From a virus: a stretch of DNA of 33,551 bases. This document shows positions 14,453-21,358 of this stretch, piece by piece. Location of the stretch: the IMG/VR virus record IMGVR_UViG_3300010354_000310, positions 1 to 33,551 of that record, one strand, 5' to 3'. Every line of letters begins with the position of its first letter. Within the stretch, counting starts at the first letter, position 1. Below the pieces are notes generated by a model. It saw only the letters and a program-made list of their open reading frames with translations. It did not search any database and was not told where the DNA came from. The translations under genes were made by a program, and so were the position numbers.

Positions 14453-14485
14453 ACATACATCGACAGTTGACTAACGGAGCAAAAA

Positions 14486-14752
14486 ATGTCTGGTGCTTTC
14501 AAAATCAAGTTCTACTCGGATCCCGGTCATGGTTGGGGTGCAGTCAAGCGCCAAGTTCTATTCGACCTCGGTATTGCTGATAAGATTTCCACTTTCAGTT
14601 ATCAAAAGGGTGACACTGTTTACCTCGAGGAAGACTGTGACCTTCCCACCCTGACTACGGCTTTGGCTCTGAAGGGTGAGACTGTGGAGTGGGATGAACG
14701 AAACACTAATAACCGTAGCCCTATTCGCGGGTACGATTATTTCAAGGCTTGA
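14486..14752 (+). CDS. unknown phage protein, promoter-led
   Basis: An 88-residue protein with FKIKFYSDPGHGWGAVKRQV near the start and FSYQKGDTVYLEEDCDLPTL in the middle. I recall similar proteins in several large phages, often in early regions, but no function. It has its own consensus promoter and AACGGAG ribosome site. Its stop codon TGA lies inside the -35 of the next promoter. Confidence 0.82.
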   Translation: MSGAFKIKFYSDPGHGWGAVKRQVLFDLGIADKISTFSYQKGDTVYLEEDCDLPTLTTALALKGETVEWDERNTNNRSPIRGYDYFKA

Positions 14753-14777
14753 CAATAAATCCAAATTGTCATATAAT
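14749..14777 (+). promoter_or_regulatory. sigma70-like promoter
   Basis: TTGACA 14749-14754, 17-base spacer, TATAAT 14772-14777; the -35 continues ATAAATCCA. The TGA stop of the previous gene lies inside the -35. CGGTATAG follows the -10, as it does at 29664. Confidence 0.85.
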
Positions 14778-14808
14778 ATCGGTATAGTCTGAAACAACGG
14801 AGTAATAA

Positions 14809-15444
14809 ATGGCTCGCTATCAACGTCCTGTTCTGAATCTCGATGCTTCTGATGTGTGGGGCGCCGCTTGTGCAGCCCAGCGTATTAACGGTGCTTACCT
14901 CAAGACGATTGAGGAAGGTGTTAACACCGAGACCAATCGTCAAATTGTTGACAATTTCCTTGCTAACACGGACCTCATCACCGAGGCTGATCGTGAGCAA
15001 GGCGAAGCCGTTCGTAAGTATTACAAGGGCTTCACTTTCAAGATCCTGCAAGGCAAGAAGTTGAACGATTTTGACAACACCGCAATGGTGATTGCTAATC
15101 GTGATGTTATCGAATCCAACTATGACGTTGCGGTGATCGCAAGTCTGCCCAGTTGCTATGAACGTGCCGTCAAGCGTGACAATGCCAACCGCAAGCTTGA
15201 ACAAGCACGTGGTGGATTTATCGGTAGCATCGGCTCCAAGGTCAAGATCAACGTCGAGGTTGTGCGTAGTGTGTTTAGCCAACAATGGGGTGTGTTCTTT
15301 GTCAGTGGTGTGACCCCCGAGGATCAGGCTGTTTTCTTCAGCTATCGTGAGGCAATCCCGGTCGGTAAGCTGATTATCGCCGAGGGGACTGTCAAGGCTC
15401 ATCGTGACAACAACACCCAACTGAACCGTGTGAAGGTCATCTAA
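14809..15444 (+). CDS. unknown phage protein, promoter-led
   Basis: A 211-residue protein. The N-terminal half is helical (VWGAACAAQRINGAYLKTIE, NRQIVDNFLAN); the middle has GEAVRKYYKGFTFKILQGKK and SLPSCYERAVKRDNANRKLE. The C-terminal half is beta-rich with ARGGFIGSIGSKVKINVEVV. This could be an OB-like nucleic-acid-binding part, but that is inference. It lies between the exonuclease and ligase and shares their promoter type, so a role in DNA metabolism is possible. AACGGAG precedes the ATG. Confidence 0.82.
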   Translation: MARYQRPVLNLDASDVWGAACAAQRINGAYLKTIEEGVNTETNRQIVDNFLANTDLITEADREQGEAVRKYYKGFTFKILQGKKLNDFDNTAMVIANRDVIESNYDVAVIASLPSCYERAVKRDNANRKLEQARGGFIGSIGSKVKINVEVVRSVFSQQWGVFFVSGVTPEDQAVFFSYREAIPVGKLIIAEGTVKAHRDNNTQLNRVKVI

Positions 15445-15680
15445 TGATTACCGCAGATGCTATTCGCCGTTGTGCTTATCTGAGCACTAGCCAACTAGAG
15501 GATGTTCTTCGTAAAACTTATCCGAAGGATAAGATTCTTCTAAGCACCTTTCTTGGAGTGACCAATGGCGGACAGTTTACTTATGACTGTACGTATTTCG
15601 ATGACATTGAAGGTGAGAACCAACGTTGTAAGGTGTTTGTTTATATCGACAGCACCAATACTATTGTAGCGGATTACTGA
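15444..15680 (+). CDS. small unknown protein
   Basis: A 78-residue protein that starts on the last base of the previous stop. It has a helical start (ADAIRRCAYLSTSQLEDVLR) and a beta-rich end (GGQFTYDCTYFDDIEGENQR, CKVFVYID). Function unknown. Co-transcribed from the promoter at 14749. Confidence 0.75.
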   Translation: MITADAIRRCAYLSTSQLEDVLRKTYPKDKILLSTFLGVTNGGQFTYDCTYFDDIEGENQRCKVFVYIDSTNTIVADY

Positions 15681-15681
15681 T

Positions 15682-15891
15682 ATGGAATTTACACTTTCAA
15701 ATAAACGTCAGCATGAAATTGCTGATATGCTTTGGCAGGCTGAATCATTGAAGGAAGCCCATGCTATCGTTAAAAAGTTTGGTGTCGATGGTGTCATCGT
15801 ATATAATATGATGATGGCACATATCTATGATGAGGTCGATGATATCGATGTGGCTGAGGAAATTTTAAATAGGATTAAAAATGGGACTTGA
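15682..15891 (+). CDS. small helical protein
   Basis: A 69-residue acidic helical protein (EIADMLWQAESLKEAHAIV, then VYNMMMAHIYDEVDDIDVAE). It begins one base after the previous stop and overlaps the next gene by 11 bases. The pattern suggests a helical hairpin that binds a partner protein. Function unknown. Confidence 0.72.
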   Translation: MEFTLSNKRQHEIADMLWQAESLKEAHAIVKKFGVDGVIVYNMMMAHIYDEVDDIDVAEEILNRIKNGT

Positions 15892-16270
15892 TCAATACGC
15901 ATATGTTGCCAGTAAGGCAGGTACTGATTACGATGATCCTAGTAGGCAGGAGATTTCCTACTGGCGCAAGCATCCTAACTTGCAAGGTTGGATGGAACGC
16001 CTGTGGCTATCTAAAGGTGGCAACAATGCGGATACGTTTGGTATCTATGACTCTACGTTCAATGGCGTAGAGTTAGAACTTGTATGGGACGATATTAATC
16101 GGCTTGAAGCCGATATTAAGTCTGGAGAAATGGCTAAACTAGGAACTACTGGATTTTTCTTTGGTAACCCTAGTGATGATCATTACTACGAACATGACCT
16201 AGAATTTTGTGCTACGGCTAAGTCTGATCTTTTCCTGGGTCGCAAAGTGTTTTATAATTCAAGTTGGTGA
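15881..16270 (+). CDS. MGLDQYAY-type protein of unknown function
   Basis: A 129-residue protein that begins MGLDQYAYVA, continues SYWRKHPNLQGWMERLW and ends with a GFFFGNPSDDHYYEHDLEF segment. Proteins with this start (MGLDxYAY) are widespread in phages and bacteria, without an agreed function; some databases give misleading enzyme names. A 17-base near-palindrome (ATCGGCTT and AAGCCGAT around one G, 16098-16114) lies within the gene. Confidence 0.8.
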   Translation: MGLDQYAYVASKAGTDYDDPSRQEISYWRKHPNLQGWMERLWLSKGGNNADTFGIYDSTFNGVELELVWDDINRLEADIKSGEMAKLGTTGFFFGNPSDDHYYEHDLEFCATAKSDLFLGRKVFYNSSW

Positions 16271-16274
16271 TATT

Positions 16275-16628
16275 ATGAGTGGATATAATCTAGTATTGCA
16301 AATTCGTAGGCTTGAAGAAGAATGCGATAAGCTTGGCTTCATGATGTGCCATAGTAAGCACGGATATAGCCGTGAATTTGGTGATGTGGTCGCAGTGAAG
16401 CCAAAAGATGCAGATAGTCTTCCTATCTATTCACGTGATGCCGAATTTTTTGTAGGCACGATCAATGAACTATCACGGTGGCTCGATGGCATTAAATGGG
16501 CCCGTGACTACGACCGTATGCTGTTAGGCAAAGGCAATGATGTCAAGCGTGAACGCAAAGAACAAGATTGGCGTAACCAACAATTGATCAATATCCTCAA
16601 AGCAAAGGAAGTAGCTAATGGCGAGTAA
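16275..16628 (+). CDS. unknown phage protein
   Basis: A 117-residue protein from the ATG at 16275, four bases after the previous stop; a longer frame from 16209 would overlap that gene. It has a helical start (MSGYNLVLQIRRLEEECDKL), then GDVVAVKPKDADSLPIYSRD, which looks conserved, and a basic end (NDVKRERKEQDWRNQQLI). Function unknown; the overlap with the next gene shows coupling. Confidence 0.75.
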   Translation: MSGYNLVLQIRRLEEECDKLGFMMCHSKHGYSREFGDVVAVKPKDADSLPIYSRDAEFFVGTINELSRWLDGIKWARDYDRMLLGKGNDVKRERKEQDWRNQQLINILKAKEVANGE

Positions 16629-17142
16629 ATATTCTCAGGAGCAGTTTATAGCAGATGAAATTCTCCTAGAGAAGATTTACAAGTTTGCTGGATATCGAAA
16701 GACTCACCTTCCTGGCTTGAAGAAAGCAGTCAGGCAAGGTGACCTTGCCATGGAGTCTATGGTTGAAAATGCCATATCACGTGTTGGCAAATTAGAACGC
16801 ACTAACAAACAAGGCATGGATTTTATAGATGGCAGTGATGCAAAGAAGGTCACTGTTGTCAATCAAGGTACAATCAAAGACCCTAATCGTGGTGCAGGAT
16901 TTAGTACTAAGAATAAAAAAGGTGTGCTAAGGGTTGTTGTTGTAGATCCTATGATTAAGGAAGTTTTCTATTTTAGAATTCCACCTGAGTTTTATATTGG
17001 TGTTGAACAAAAACGCAGAGAGGTAGGTCTGCGTATACGTTTCAGTAAGAATGGCGGTATGCCTGAAAAGTTCACACCAAATGGCACTTCAAAAGAAATG
17101 TGGTCTTTTCAGGTAAAAACTTTTAAAGAACTTTGTGAATAA
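16618..17142 (+). CDS. unknown phage protein, possibly nucleic-acid-acting
   Basis: A 174-residue basic protein. AGYRKTHLPGLKKAVRQGDL and RVGKLERTNKQGMDFIDGSD are followed by AKKVTVVNQGTI, a strand pattern with an acidic residue before a Lys that might be a PD-(D/E)XK-like nuclease core. It continues with LRVVVVDPMIKEVFYFRIPP. The core is too divergent for a firm call. Its place directly before the ligase gene fits a DNA role. Confidence 0.7.
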   Translation: MASKYSQEQFIADEILLEKIYKFAGYRKTHLPGLKKAVRQGDLAMESMVENAISRVGKLERTNKQGMDFIDGSDAKKVTVVNQGTIKDPNRGAGFSTKNKKGVLRVVVVDPMIKEVFYFRIPPEFYIGVEQKRREVGLRIRFSKNGGMPEKFTPNGTSKEMWSFQVKTFKELCE

Positions 17143-17147
17143 TAAGG

Positions 17148-17176
17148 TTGACAGAATAATCTTATTCTGCTATAAT
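17148..17176 (+). promoter_or_regulatory. sigma70-like promoter of the ligase gene, with operator-like palindrome
   Basis: TTGACA 17148-17153, 17-base spacer, TATAAT 17171-17176, all consensus. The spacer and last -35 bases hold a palindrome (17152-17169): CAGAATAA, TC, TTATTCTG. A repressor bound there would block polymerase. Confidence 0.85.
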
Positions 17177-17204
17177 ATTGGTCAATAGTGAATGTGAGGA
17201 ATAT

Positions 17205-18542
17205 ATGAGTGCTAGTTGGATTCGCAAACTGAATGAAAGTGACAGCCGCCTGCATAAGGAAGATGTTATTCGACAAGCCCTCGAGGCTAGTGTTCTCGGT
17301 AGCATTAATGCTCAAATCTTTTTGGGCTTGCTTAAGGCTTGCTACAACCCTTTTGTCACGTTCAATGTACGTCAGGTGCCCGATACTGTAGGTGTCGTCG
17401 GTGCCGAAAACCCATGGCAAGACTTCAATCAATTGCTGTACAAGCTTAGTCGGCGCCAATTGACTGGCAATGCCGCACGTGATGCTATCGAAGAAATGGC
17501 ATATCGTTTTGATAGTGAAGAATGGAATGGCTTCTGCGCTCCTGTGATTCGCCGAGATATGCGGGCAGGCATCAGCGATAAGACTATCAACAAAATCTGT
17601 AAGAAAACTGAATACGAGATTCCTGTATTCGGTTGCCAACTTGCTACTAATAGCGAAGGTCGCCCCGAAATGAAGGGCATCAAGCGACTTGAACCTAAGC
17701 TAGATGGTGTGCGTGTACTGATGACTGTGATTCCCAGCGATGGTGCTATCACTGTTGTTAGCTATAGCCGCAACGGCAAGGTGTTTGAAAACTTTACACA
17801 TATCGAAAAGCAAATTGCTGACAATTGGACGAAAATGATTCGTCATACAATTGCATCGGCACAACTGGCTAACGGTTTCGTACTAGATGGCGAAGTGATT
17901 GGTAATACATTCCAAGAACTTATGCGACAAGCACGCCGTAAGGAGAATGTGCAAGCCGATGATAGCGTGTTTAATATTTTTGATGTGATCCCTCTAGAAG
18001 ATTTTCGTCGTGGTTATTGGAACGCACAATTGAAAAAGCGTGTTCAAGTACTTGAGCAAATGCGTCATGTAATTGATGACATGCCCAATGTTGAACTGTT
18101 GCCGCATATCATGGTTGACCTTGATACTGCCGAAGGTCGTGATGTTCTTAATCGTTATGCTAAGGATCAAGTTAACGCTGGATTCGAAGGCATCATGATC
18201 AAGGATGTGAATGCTCCTTACGAATGCAAACGCAATACGTTTTGGATGAAGTGGAAGCCCACGATTACTGTTGACTTGACTGTGGTTGGTCTTGAAGAAG
18301 GCACAGGTCGCAATCAAGGTCGTCTTGGTGCTCTTGTGTGTGAGGGTACCGATGATGGTAAATTCATTCAAGTGAATGTTGGTAGTGGTTATAGTGACGA
18401 GGATCGTGATAGCTATTGGGCTAATAGCAATCTGATTGTTGGTCGTACTGCTGAGGTACTGTGCGATGTTATCACACAGAACCAAGACGGTAGCTATAGC
18501 CTTCGTTTCCCTCGCTTTGTGAGGTTCCGTGATGACAAATAA
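17205..18542 (+). CDS. ATP-dependent DNA ligase
   Basis: A 445-residue nucleotidyltransferase that seals nicks through an enzyme-AMP intermediate. Motif I is KLDG with the reactive Lys at about 165 (EPKLDGVRVLM). Later motifs are YSRNGKVFENF, DGEVIG, FEGIMIKD and FWMKWKP, followed by an OB-fold part with VNVGSGYSDEDRDSYW. About 160 residues precede motif I and likely grip DNA. The ATG at 17205 follows TGAGGAA and lies about 22 bases after the expected transcript start; a longer frame from 17178 is ruled out by the promoter position. GC content and codon choice are higher than in the small-gene blocks. Confidence 0.93.
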   Translation: MSASWIRKLNESDSRLHKEDVIRQALEASVLGSINAQIFLGLLKACYNPFVTFNVRQVPDTVGVVGAENPWQDFNQLLYKLSRRQLTGNAARDAIEEMAYRFDSEEWNGFCAPVIRRDMRAGISDKTINKICKKTEYEIPVFGCQLATNSEGRPEMKGIKRLEPKLDGVRVLMTVIPSDGAITVVSYSRNGKVFENFTHIEKQIADNWTKMIRHTIASAQLANGFVLDGEVIGNTFQELMRQARRKENVQADDSVFNIFDVIPLEDFRRGYWNAQLKKRVQVLEQMRHVIDDMPNVELLPHIMVDLDTAEGRDVLNRYAKDQVNAGFEGIMIKDVNAPYECKRNTFWMKWKPTITVDLTVVGLEEGTGRNQGRLGALVCEGTDDGKFIQVNVGSGYSDEDRDSYWANSNLIVGRTAEVLCDVITQNQDGSYSLRFPRFVRFRDDK

Positions 18543-18777
18543 AAGAATTGCTGAGTTGCGAGAACAGGCATTTGAGTTATGTAAAAAGTATGATGATGAC
18601 TGTGGCTCGGACTTGGTAAAAACTGATGAAGTATTTCAAAAGTTCGCCGAGTTAATCCTTACCGAAGTCACAGATATTCTTGCTACCTATCGTGTAAAGG
18701 TTAGATTTGATGACGGAATTGAATATAATTGTCAGCACCCTATCTACGCAATACAGAAACATTTTGGAGTCAAATGA
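18532..18777 (+). CDS. small unknown protein
   Basis: An 81-residue acidic protein that overlaps the ligase stop by 11 bases. It is helical at first (KRIAELREQAFELCKKYDDD), then has YRVKVRFDDGIEYNCQHPIY. Function unknown. It is coupled to the ligase and may act with it, but nothing in the sequence proves that. Confidence 0.72.
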   Translation: MTNKRIAELREQAFELCKKYDDDCGSDLVKTDEVFQKFAELILTEVTDILATYRVKVRFDDGIEYNCQHPIYAIQKHFGVK

Positions 18778-19034
18778 TGGGAAGATTCTTATCAAAATTA
18801 GATATCCACGAAGCGCGCCGTGAACAAGAAATCTGGAACAGTATGCTCAAGCGTGGGTTGATTGATCCTAGTAAATTTGTTCGCACACAATATGTTGTAT
18901 GTGGATGTGGTGTAAAGGGTTGTGGATTTATTACACAATGGTTGAAAACTTATCCCGACGTTGTTGACTTAGAAGAACAGCGCCAACTATATCAAGATTG
19001 GCTTCTATATCATATGGATACAAATGAAAAATGA
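18777..19034 (+). CDS. small protein with a cysteine cluster
   Basis: An 85-residue protein. GGAG lies seven bases before the ATG at 18777; the ATG at 18774 would be too close. VVCGCGVKGCGFITQW near residue 50 places three Cys within eight residues, as in a metal-binding knuckle. The rest is helical (DIHEARREQEIWNSMLKRGL; DLEEQRQLYQDWLLYHMD). Function unknown. Confidence 0.72.
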   Translation: MGRFLSKLDIHEARREQEIWNSMLKRGLIDPSKFVRTQYVVCGCGVKGCGFITQWLKTYPDVVDLEEQRQLYQDWLLYHMDTNEK

Positions 19035-19065
19035 ATAAAGTAAAAACTGTTTGAGGAGTCTGCTG

Positions 19066-19242
19066 ATGTTTAAAATTATTTTGGCCTTTTTGTTTGTCTT
19101 TGGTCTGTTCTTTTTTGGTATCAAAGTTGTACGTAAAATGACTGGAATGGAACAATGGGCTTTGACAAAATATGTGTTGTATAGTATAGTCTGTTCTGTG
19201 CTAACTGTAGCATCTCTTGTAACAATCGTAATCCTCTTTTGA
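19066..19242 (+). CDS. small protein with two membrane spans
   Basis: A 58-residue hydrophobic protein: one helix at about 3-20 (IILAFLFVFGLFFFGI), a short loop with Lys and Arg, and a second helix at about 37-57. GAGGAG lies before the ATG at 19066. It sits next to an SPFH-domain membrane protein, so the two may interact at the inner membrane. Function unknown; a holin-like role is possible but unsupported. Confidence 0.65.
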   Translation: MFKIILAFLFVFGLFFFGIKVVRKMTGMEQWALTKYVLYSIVCSVLTVASLVTIVILF

Positions 19243-19252
19243 AAGGTAAATC

Positions 19253-20050
19253 ATGAACCGATTTTTTAAACTCTCTATCCTTGCTACCGCTGTTCTTATG
19301 TCTGCCGCTTGTACCCGTATCGAAACGGGTGAGGTCGGTGTTCGTGTTGGTTTCGATAAACAAGTCAAGTCTGGTGAACTTCTTCCTGGTTCGTTTAATC
19401 AGGTATTGATTGGTGATGTCCTTACTTTCCCTGTCAAGGATGTTAATGTTACCCTTGACAATATGACTCCTGTTGCGAAGGATAACTCAACTATGAAGGA
19501 CTTTGATGCTGTGGTTGTTTACAACATCAATCCTAGTCAGGTCAGTGAACTTTATTCTAGCAAAAACAAAGCGTTCCATGCTACTGATAAGAGCGGTGAC
19601 GTATTCCTAATGTACAACTACGTGGTTCAAAATGCACGTAATGCTGTCTACAAGGCAGCACGAAAGTATGAGGCACTGGATATGGCAGACAACCGTAGTG
19701 ATATGGAAAACTTCATCAAGGATGAGATTGTTCGCAACCTTGCTGAAGAAAAGTTGGACGGCAGTATCACTATCAGTCAGGTACTGATTCGTAATGTGGT
19801 TCCTGCAGACTCAGTTGTGGCCTCTGCTAATGATTTGGTTCGTGCTAAGAATGAACTCAAGCAGAAAGAGGTTGAGGTCAAGACTGCCGAAGCAGAATCC
19901 CGTCGTATGGCAGCACTGGCTAACAACTCAGCACAGAGTGTCCAATTCATGCAGGCTCAGGCTATGCTGAATATTTCGGAAGGTATTAAGAACGGTAAGG
20001 TTCAAACTATCGTTGTTCCTTCTAACTTTACTGCATTGATGACTAAGTAA
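19253..20050 (+). CDS. SPFH/prohibitin-like membrane protein
   Basis: A 265-residue protein with an N-terminal export signal ending in MSAAC (Cys20), a loose lipobox, so it may be a lipoprotein or stay anchored by the helix. The SPFH fold follows: VGVRVGF, VTLDNMTPVAKDNSTMKDFD, AVVVYNINPSQVSELY, then a long helix (NELKQKEVEVKTAEAESRRM) and a C-terminal IVVPSNF strand, as in stomatins, prohibitins and HflC. Such proteins form rings on membranes and often restrain proteases such as FtsH. In a phage it may shield or reorganise the host membrane, alongside the rIIA/rIIB functions. A T-rich leader and GAAAGG precede the ATG. Confidence 0.8.
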   Translation: MNRFFKLSILATAVLMSAACTRIETGEVGVRVGFDKQVKSGELLPGSFNQVLIGDVLTFPVKDVNVTLDNMTPVAKDNSTMKDFDAVVVYNINPSQVSELYSSKNKAFHATDKSGDVFLMYNYVVQNARNAVYKAARKYEALDMADNRSDMENFIKDEIVRNLAEEKLDGSITISQVLIRNVVPADSVVASANDLVRAKNELKQKEVEVKTAEAESRRMAALANNSAQSVQFMQAQAMLNISEGIKNGKVQTIVVPSNFTALMTK

Positions 20051-20051
20051 T

Positions 20052-20216
20052 ATGAGCAACCTCTGGTTCAACATTCGATTTGGTACGTATCATTGGCAAT
20101 GGGGACCAGACGGTATGTCATTTAGGCAAAATCCTACTCAGGTTGATTGGCGTAGGCTTCAACCTGAGACTTGGAAGTGGTTTGCAGTATATTGCATTTT
20201 CGGAAAACATCTATGA
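20052..20216 (+). CDS. 54-residue Trp-rich protein
   Basis: Starts two bases after the SPFH gene and ends with an overlap on the next ATG. The protein (MSNLWFNIRFGTYHWQWG, then PDGMSFRQNPTQ, DWRRLQPETWKWF) has six Trp in 54 residues. The tight spacing and absence of internal stops in a coupled run support it. Unknown function; likely a small partner of its neighbours. Confidence 0.65.
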   Translation: MSNLWFNIRFGTYHWQWGPDGMSFRQNPTQVDWRRLQPETWKWFAVYCIFGKHL

Positions 20217-20359
20217 GTGAAGAATTTACAGCCTTCTTAATGATTTTTATGTGGATACAAGGTATTCTAGTAGGATATGTTATTTGGGCACCTATGACTA
20301 GATTTAAGCAGGCATTCTTAGATGGATTGACGTTCAGATTTTTTCGGAAACGAAAATGA
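20213..20359 (+). CDS. 48-residue single-span membrane protein
   Basis: The ATG overlaps the previous stop (ATGA). One hydrophobic helix (FTAFLMIFMWIQGILVGYVI) is followed by a basic tail (FRFFRKRK), which should remain in the cytoplasm. A longer frame from 20171 would overlap the 54-residue gene. Function unknown. Confidence 0.65.
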   Translation: MSEEFTAFLMIFMWIQGILVGYVIWAPMTRFKQAFLDGLTFRFFRKRK

Positions 20360-20610
20360 ATTTAGCAGAATACTTTGAAAAGAATCGTTATAAACCTGAA
20401 TACTTCATAGGCGACAGAGTGCGAGGTCTATGGAACGGTATTCCATTCTCGGGTACTGTAGGCAACGATAGTCTAGTGAGTGAATCAGAAGGTCCAAGAA
20501 TCAGCGTATTCTTGGATTTGCCTATTAAACATGATGGGAAAATTCATAATCTTATTATCGTCAAGCACAAAGACATAAATAAAAGCGGAAAATTACTTAA
20601 AAAAGGCTGA
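20356..20610 (+). CDS. unknown phage protein, beta-barrel-like
   Basis: An 84-residue basic protein: FIGDRVRGLWNGIPFSGTVG, then SESEGPRISVFLDLPIKHDG. This strand pattern, with a RVRG start, is like small SH3-type barrels. I recall homologous phage proteins without known role. It overlaps the previous stop by four bases. Confidence 0.78.
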   Translation: MNLAEYFEKNRYKPEYFIGDRVRGLWNGIPFSGTVGNDSLVSESEGPRISVFLDLPIKHDGKIHNLIIVKHKDINKSGKLLKKG

Positions 20611-20612
20611 CT

Positions 20613-21131
20613 ATGGTTACAATTGTAAAACACGAATGGCACTCACATGATAGACAATATGCTATCGAATTGGATGAAGACCTACTAAGTGAAATATATC
20701 CCGACAAAGATGAAGATGAAATCACCGCCTTACTCAAACAAATTGAAGATGGTGAAGTAGATGTTTCTGAAGTGATGGAAGATGCGTGGAATAATGATGT
20801 AGAAATCGAATGGGACTTCCAATATGATGATTGCTACACAGACCGTAAGGGCGGTTATGATGTTACATATGAACTAGGTGATGAATCAAGTTGGGTAGAA
20901 CCTGAAAAAGAACCCGAACCTACTCACAAATGTACAAAATGCAAATGGAAAGGTCAACAATATGATGCTGATTGGCAGTGGGAAGATAAGGACGGTAACA
21001 AGCTCGATGATCCTAAGAAAGTTTGCCCCATGTGTGATAGTGATGTAGAACTTACAGAAGAAGGTAAACTACAAGAGCAAAAATTAAAAGCACTCATGGA
21101 TACTATAGACGCTGAGATTTTTGATGAATGA
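20613..21131 (+). CDS. acidic protein with a zinc ribbon
   Basis: A 172-residue, strongly acidic protein. Two CXXC pairs, CTKC (about 107-110) and CPMC (about 138-141), are spaced as in a zinc ribbon that may bind nucleic acid or polymerase. The N-terminal half (LDEDLLSEIYPDKDEDEITA) is helical and negative. It may mimic DNA or contact a transcription complex, but this is inference. It starts two bases after the previous stop and overlaps the next start. Confidence 0.78.
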   Translation: MVTIVKHEWHSHDRQYAIELDEDLLSEIYPDKDEDEITALLKQIEDGEVDVSEVMEDAWNNDVEIEWDFQYDDCYTDRKGGYDVTYELGDESSWVEPEKEPEPTHKCTKCKWKGQQYDADWQWEDKDGNKLDDPKKVCPMCDSDVELTEEGKLQEQKLKALMDTIDAEIFDE

Positions 21132-21348
21132 TTTAGTAGGCAAACGTTACGTATTTGAAGATGGGGACAGTATGACCATCATGCAAGTAAAGATGCGTGA
21201 TGGTAACGAAAATTGGATTACTTATCATGTGCAACAGGGCCCGGGGGTGGCTAGAAAACTAGTAATGCGTCAGGAAGAGTTTATTGATACGTATGGACAT
21301 TTATTTGGTATAATATCTGATGATAGTATGACAAAAGACCAAGAATAA
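21124..21348 (+). CDS. small unknown phage protein
   Basis: A 74-residue protein: LVGKRYVFEDGDSMTIMQVK, then HVQQGPGVARKLVMRQEEF and YGHLFGI. I believe it belongs to a phage family of small beta-barrel proteins of unknown role. It overlaps the previous gene by eight bases. Confidence 0.77.
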   Translation: MNDLVGKRYVFEDGDSMTIMQVKMRDGNENWITYHVQQGPGVARKLVMRQEEFIDTYGHLFGIISDDSMTKDQE

Positions 21349-21352
21349 ATAC
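21346..21352 (+). promoter_or_regulatory. TAAATAC box before the large membrane protein
   Basis: AATAAATAC lies six bases before the ATG at 21359, with no Shine-Dalgarno sequence. It fits the T4 late promoter pattern and would give a near-leaderless message. Confidence 0.5.
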
Positions 21353-21358
21353 ATACTT

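Noticed and set aside
14737-15420. 227-residue open frame on the minus strand
   Set aside because: It lies opposite a promoter-led gene with better coding signs, has no ribosome site, and would cross a consensus promoter.
17178-17204. Longer ligase start at 17178
   Set aside because: It lies within a few bases of the -10 box, before the expected transcript start; ATG 17205 has a good ribosome site.
17109-17639. 176-residue minus-strand frame across the ligase promoter and start
   Set aside because: It overlaps a consensus promoter and the ligase coding sequence.
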